The position numbers and the translations under genes are program-made. From positions 1 to 14,460 of the forward strand of contig JBJTBE010000044.1 of the NCBI GenBank assembly GCA_046091165.1: a stretch of 14,460 nt of DNA, written 5' to 3'. The notes under the pieces are model-generated. The model saw nothing but the letters and a program-made list of their open reading frames with translations, was not told where the DNA came from and ran no database searches. Each line of letters opens with the position of its first letter. Positions within the stretch are counted from its first letter, which is position 1. Origin of the DNA: F1-60-MAGs163 sp046091165. Its GTDB lineage: Bacteria; Actinomycetota; Thermoleophilia; Solirubrobacterales; Solirubrobacteraceae. Positions 12,554 to 14,460 of the stretch are shown here, in pieces.

Positions 12554-13811
12554 CTGTGCGCTCCTGGGCCCTGAGCGCGATGTCGCTTCGCATCTGGCGC
12601 CCCTCGAATCGAACCTCTTCGGCCCCAGCATAGGCAGCGGCCCGCGCGGCACCCGGGCTTTCGCCCAGCGCGGTGACGTTGAGCACGCGCCCGCCGGCGG
12701 TCACCGGCACCCCGTCTTCGAGCTTCACGCCGGCGTAGGTGACCTCCACCCCGGCCGGTTCCGGGTCCAGGCCGCTGATCTCGTCGCCGAGCCGCGGGTC
12801 CTCCGGGTAGCCGGCGCTGGCCAGCACCAGCGTCACGGCCCAGCGCGGGTCCCACTCCAGCTGCGCGCCCTCCAGGCCCCCGGCGTCGCAGGCGCGCCGG
12901 AGCAGGTCCAGCAGGTCGCTGCGCAGGCGGGGCAGGACGGCCTGGGTCTCCGGGTCGCCGAAGCGGGTGTTGTACTCGAGCACGCGCGGCCCGTCGGCGG
13001 TCATCATCAGGCCGGCGTAGAGGACGCCGTGGAAGGGGGTGCCGCGGCGCGCGAGCTCGTCGACGATCGGCTGGTGGACCAGCCCCGAGATGCCCGCCAC
13101 CTCGTCGGCCCCGGCTCCGGGGACCGGGGAGTAGGAGCCCATGCCGCCGGTGTTGGGGCCCTCGTCGTTGTCGAAGATCCGCTTGTAATCCTGCGCGGAG
13201 GCCATCGGGACCGCGCGCTCCCCGTCACAAAGGGCCAGCAGGGAGAGCTCCTCACCCTCGAGGAACTCCTCCACCACCACCTCGCCCTCCCCGAAGCGCT
13301 TCTTCACCAGGAATGCCTCGAGGGTCGAGCGGGCGGTCGCCTCGTCCTGGGCGATGACCACGCCCTTGCCGGCCGCCAGGCCGTCGAACTTGAGGACTAC
13401 CGGGTACCCCGTGATCGCGGCCATCCCGGCCTCGACATCCGAGACCTTCTCCCAGGCCCCGGTGGGGACCCCGGCGGCGTCCATCACCTCCTTGGCGTGG
13501 GCCTTGGAGCCCTCCAGCTGCGCCGCCTGCGCGCTCGGCCCGAAGGCCAGGATGCCGGCGTCGGCCAGGGCGTCGACCAGGCCGGCGACCAGCGGCGCCT
13601 CGGGCCCGACGACGACGAAGTCGGCATCCTGATCGCGGGCCAGCGCGACCAGCCCGGGCACGTCGTCGACCGAAACGTCGGAGCACTCGGCGAGCGCGGC
13701 GATCCCCGGGTTGCCGGGCGCGCAGATCAGTTCCGGGGCCTGCGGCGAGCGCGAGAGGGCAGCGGCGATCGCGTGCTCGCGACCGCCGGACCCGACGACG
13801 AGGACCTTCAC
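12543..13811 (-). CDS. purD: PurD, phosphoribosylamine-glycine ligase
   Basis: An ATP-grasp enzyme that joins glycine to phosphoribosylamine, giving GAR (step 2). The 422 residues are full length. Seen in order: Gly-Ser-Gly-Gly-Arg-Glu-His-Ala (7-14), Val-Gly-Pro-Glu-Ala-Pro-Leu-Val (68-75), the ATP-grasp lysine region Val-Val-Leu-Lys-Phe-Asp-Gly-Leu-Ala-Ala-Gly-Lys-Gly (138-150), Glu-Glu-Phe-Leu-Glu-Gly-Glu-Glu (181-188), Gly-Pro-Asn-Thr-Gly-Gly-Met-Gly (218-225) and the metal-binding Glu-Tyr-Asn-Thr-Arg-Phe-Gly-Asp-Pro-Glu-Thr-Gln (279-290). The GTG start follows the GYD-gene stop with no gap (TAG then GTG), and no Shine-Dalgarno sequence is visible, so translation probably depends on the upstream gene. 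Confidence 0.97.
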   Translation of the reverse strand: MKVLVVGSGGREHAIAAALSRSPQAPELICAPGNPGIAALAECSDVSVDDVPGLVALARDQDADFVVVGPEAPLVAGLVDALADAGILAFGPSAQAAQLEGSKAHAKEVMDAAGVPTGAWEKVSDVEAGMAAITGYPVVLKFDGLAAGKGVVIAQDEATARSTLEAFLVKKRFGEGEVVVEEFLEGEELSLLALCDGERAVPMASAQDYKRIFDNDEGPNTGGMGSYSPVPGAGADEVAGISGLVHQPIVDELARRGTPFHGVLYAGLMMTADGPRVLEYNTRFGDPETQAVLPRLRSDLLDLLRRACDAGGLEGAQLEWDPRWAVTLVLASAGYPEDPRLGDEISGLDPEPAGVEVTYAGVKLEDGVPVTAGGRVLNVTALGESPGAARAAAYAGAEEVRFEGRQMRSDIALRAQERTDDQ

Positions 13812-14093
13812 CTAGAGCTGGGCGATGAAGTCGTCCACCGGGAAGGCGGCGAGGGTTTCGTACAGGGCGGTGCCGCGGGAACCGAGCTCGAACGAGACAC
13901 GGGCCATCGTCGCGTCGTCGGGCGCCTCGACGACGTTGACGAAATCGAAGCGGCCGAGGGTGGCCCACTGCGCGGTGACGGTGGCCCCGAGCTGCTCGAT
14001 CTCCTGGTTTACCTCGCGGATCCGCTGCGGGTTGTTCTTGACCGTCGAGACCCCTTCGGAGGTCAGCTTGGAAAGCATGATGTAGGTGGGCAT
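13812..14093 (-). CDS. GYD-domain protein, first gene of the purine operon
   Basis: A 93-residue protein starting Met-Pro-Thr-Tyr-Ile-Met-Leu-Ser-Lys-Leu-Thr, with Gly47-Arg-Phe-Asp-Phe-Val in place of the Gly-x-Tyr-Asp that names the GYD family (PF08734), followed by Val-Glu-Ala-Pro-Asp-Asp. The family is predicted to take a small ferredoxin-like fold; its biochemical role is not established as far as I know. The ATG at 14091-14093 has a strong AAAGGAG Shine-Dalgarno; the frame is open up to 14195 but the extra residues are low-complexity and basic, so the inner start is better. Its stop touches the purD start, so it is tied to the operon and is likely to be expressed with it. A role in regulating or assisting purine synthesis is only an inference from this position. 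Confidence 0.88.
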   Translation of the reverse strand: MPTYIMLSKLTSEGVSTVKNNPQRIREVNQEIEQLGATVTAQWATLGRFDFVNVVEAPDDATMARVSFELGSRGTALYETLAAFPVDDFIAQL

Positions 14094-14115
14094 GGCGTCT
14101 CCTTTCCGGGACGCC
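14094..14115 (-). promoter_or_regulatory. Shine-Dalgarno hairpin at the operon's first start codon
   Basis: Directly before the GYD-gene ATG the transcript can form a 6-bp perfect stem, GGCGUC (14115 to 14110) with GACGCC (14099 to 14094). The stem ends at the base next to the AUG. The 10-nt loop CCGGAAAGGA contains most of the ribosome-binding site. Such a fold could control entry of ribosomes for the whole coupled operon. The repeat is seen directly; a regulatory effect is inferred. Confidence 0.45.
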
Positions 14116-14118
14116 TCA

Positions 14119-14124
14119 TTTCTA
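14119..14124 (-). promoter_or_regulatory. possible -10 element for the purine operon
   Basis: TAGAAA (followed by T) on the minus strand lies 25 bp upstream of the first start codon, in a short AT-richer patch within GC-rich DNA. It resembles a -10 box and would give a leader of roughly 20 nt. No convincing -35 hexamer is present about 17 bp upstream, so the assignment is weak. Confidence 0.25.
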
Positions 14125-14130
14125 CCCGAA

Positions 14131-14175
14131 AGGGCGCCGCGCTGCCCAGCTGCGCAGCCTTTGGGCCGGCGCCCT
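14131..14175. repeat. nested inverted repeats upstream of the purine operon (possible operator)
   Basis: An 8-bp inverted repeat, AGGGCGCC (14131-14138) and GGCGCCCT (14168-14175), flanks a 10-bp perfect palindrome, GCTGCGCAGC (14149-14158). It lies just upstream of the candidate -10 element and inside the plus-strand gene remnant. The position suits a repressor site, but no known purine operator motif is recognised and GC-rich DNA gives such repeats easily. Confidence 0.3.
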
Positions 14176-14356
14176 CTCGGACTCTTCGGCCGCACGCGCG
14201 CCCGGCACCTACTCCCTGAAATGCAACCTGGGCAGCAAGGGACGCCGGGCGCTCAGGAAGGAAGCGCTCAGGCTGACCGTAAAGACCACCCTCACCCCCA
14301 CCGCCGGAGCGGCGGTCAGCGCCGAGCGCAAGCTCACCCTCAAGCGCAAGCGCTAA
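14162..14356 (+). pseudogene. C-terminal remnant of a secreted-protein gene
   Basis: A plus-strand frame ending at TAA (14354-14356) encodes a recognisable C-terminal tail: Pro-Gly-Thr-Tyr-Ser-Leu-Lys-Cys, then Leu-Gly-Ser-Lys-Gly-Arg-Arg-Ala-Leu, Leu-Thr-Val-Lys-Thr-Thr-Leu-Thr-Pro-Thr-Ala-Gly-Gly-like turns, and a final Leu-Lys-Arg-Lys-Arg. From memory, this kind of tail ends many secreted or repeat-containing proteins of Solirubrobacterales-like actinobacteria. The frame is open back to a stop at 14078-14080 but contains no ATG, GTG or TTG, and codons are GC-ending. The body of the gene is therefore missing; the start of true homology is probably near 14190. Confidence 0.55.
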
Positions 14357-14386
14357 ACGGGCCCGCATCTACCGGCTGCGCGGCGG

Positions 14387-14428
14387 CCGGCCCGCCGGGG
14401 GCTCTGAGGCGCCCGGCCCGCCGGGGGC
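14387..14428. repeat. 16-bp GC-rich direct repeat in the non-coding right end
   Basis: CCGGCCCGCCGGGGGC occurs at 14387-14402 and again at 14413-14428, a 26-bp period. Each copy can fold on itself (CCGG with CCGG around CCCG or similar). It follows the stop of the plus-strand remnant by about 30 bp. The last 100 bp of the window otherwise holds no gene that I can see. It may be a terminator region or a short duplicated element. Confidence 0.5.
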
Positions 14429-14460
14429 CTTGGAACCGGCGCAACCTGCGGCCCGATCCG

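Noticed and set aside
12554..12652. Longer PurE start at 12652
   Set aside because: The extension lies in purD, is Arg/Ser/Gly-rich, and the ATG at 12553 has a properly spaced AGGAG.
12405..14219. Plus-strand open frame of 604 residues antisense to purD and the GYD gene
   Set aside because: It is a shadow of purD; it also crosses the operon leader without any coding signal.
1..14460. CRISPR arrays, tRNA or rRNA genes, insertion sequences, phage or defence genes
   Set aside because: I looked for regularly spaced repeats, tRNA-like ends, transposase motifs and defence-family motifs and found none.

Overview
The window is a compact de novo purine (IMP) biosynthesis operon on the minus strand of a very GC-rich bacterium. 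GC-rich third codon positions, heavy use of GTG starts, the single-module PurL with separate PurS and PurQ, and two lineage-style features (a GYD-domain gene at the head of the operon and a lysine/arginine-rich C-terminal remnant typical of secreted proteins in Solirubrobacterales-like genomes) suggest a deep-branching actinobacterium, probably Thermoleophilia. The placement is an inference from family resemblance; there is no rRNA or other marker gene in the window.

Layout, read in the direction of transcription (right to left): a leader at about 14094-14175 with inverted repeats and a Shine-Dalgarno hairpin; a GYD-domain protein; purD; purE; purB; a small membrane-anchored haem-binding-domain protein; purC; purS; purQ; purL; purF; recQ; purN; purH. 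Left of purH are a short plus-strand 3' gene remnant (410-577) and the 5' part of a membrane protein gene (DUF6790-like, minus strand) that is cut by the window edge. Right of the operon are another plus-strand 3' gene remnant (ending at 14356) and a GC-rich tail with a 16-bp direct repeat.

Together the genes supply PurF (step 1), PurD (2), PurN (3), PurLQS (4), PurE (6), PurC (7), PurB (8) and PurH (9-10). Two activities are absent: AIR synthetase (purM, step 5) and N5-CAIR synthetase (purK). The slot between purF and purN, where purM often sits in Gram-positive purine operons, is occupied by recQ. Most gene junctions overlap by 1-11 bp or abut (GTGA, ATGA, TGATG, TAG-GTG), several with no visible Shine-Dalgarno sequence, which points to translational coupling. 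The exceptions are 52-63 bp gaps on both sides of the haem-binding-domain gene and before purH; the first two carry hairpins.

The points most worth a second look are recQ in the purM position, the haem-domain gene inside a purine operon, the GYD-domain leader gene with its start-site hairpin, a PurE with substitutions in two active-site loops and no neighbouring purK, and truncated gene ends on both flanks. I saw no CRISPR array, tRNA, rRNA, insertion sequence or defence system.
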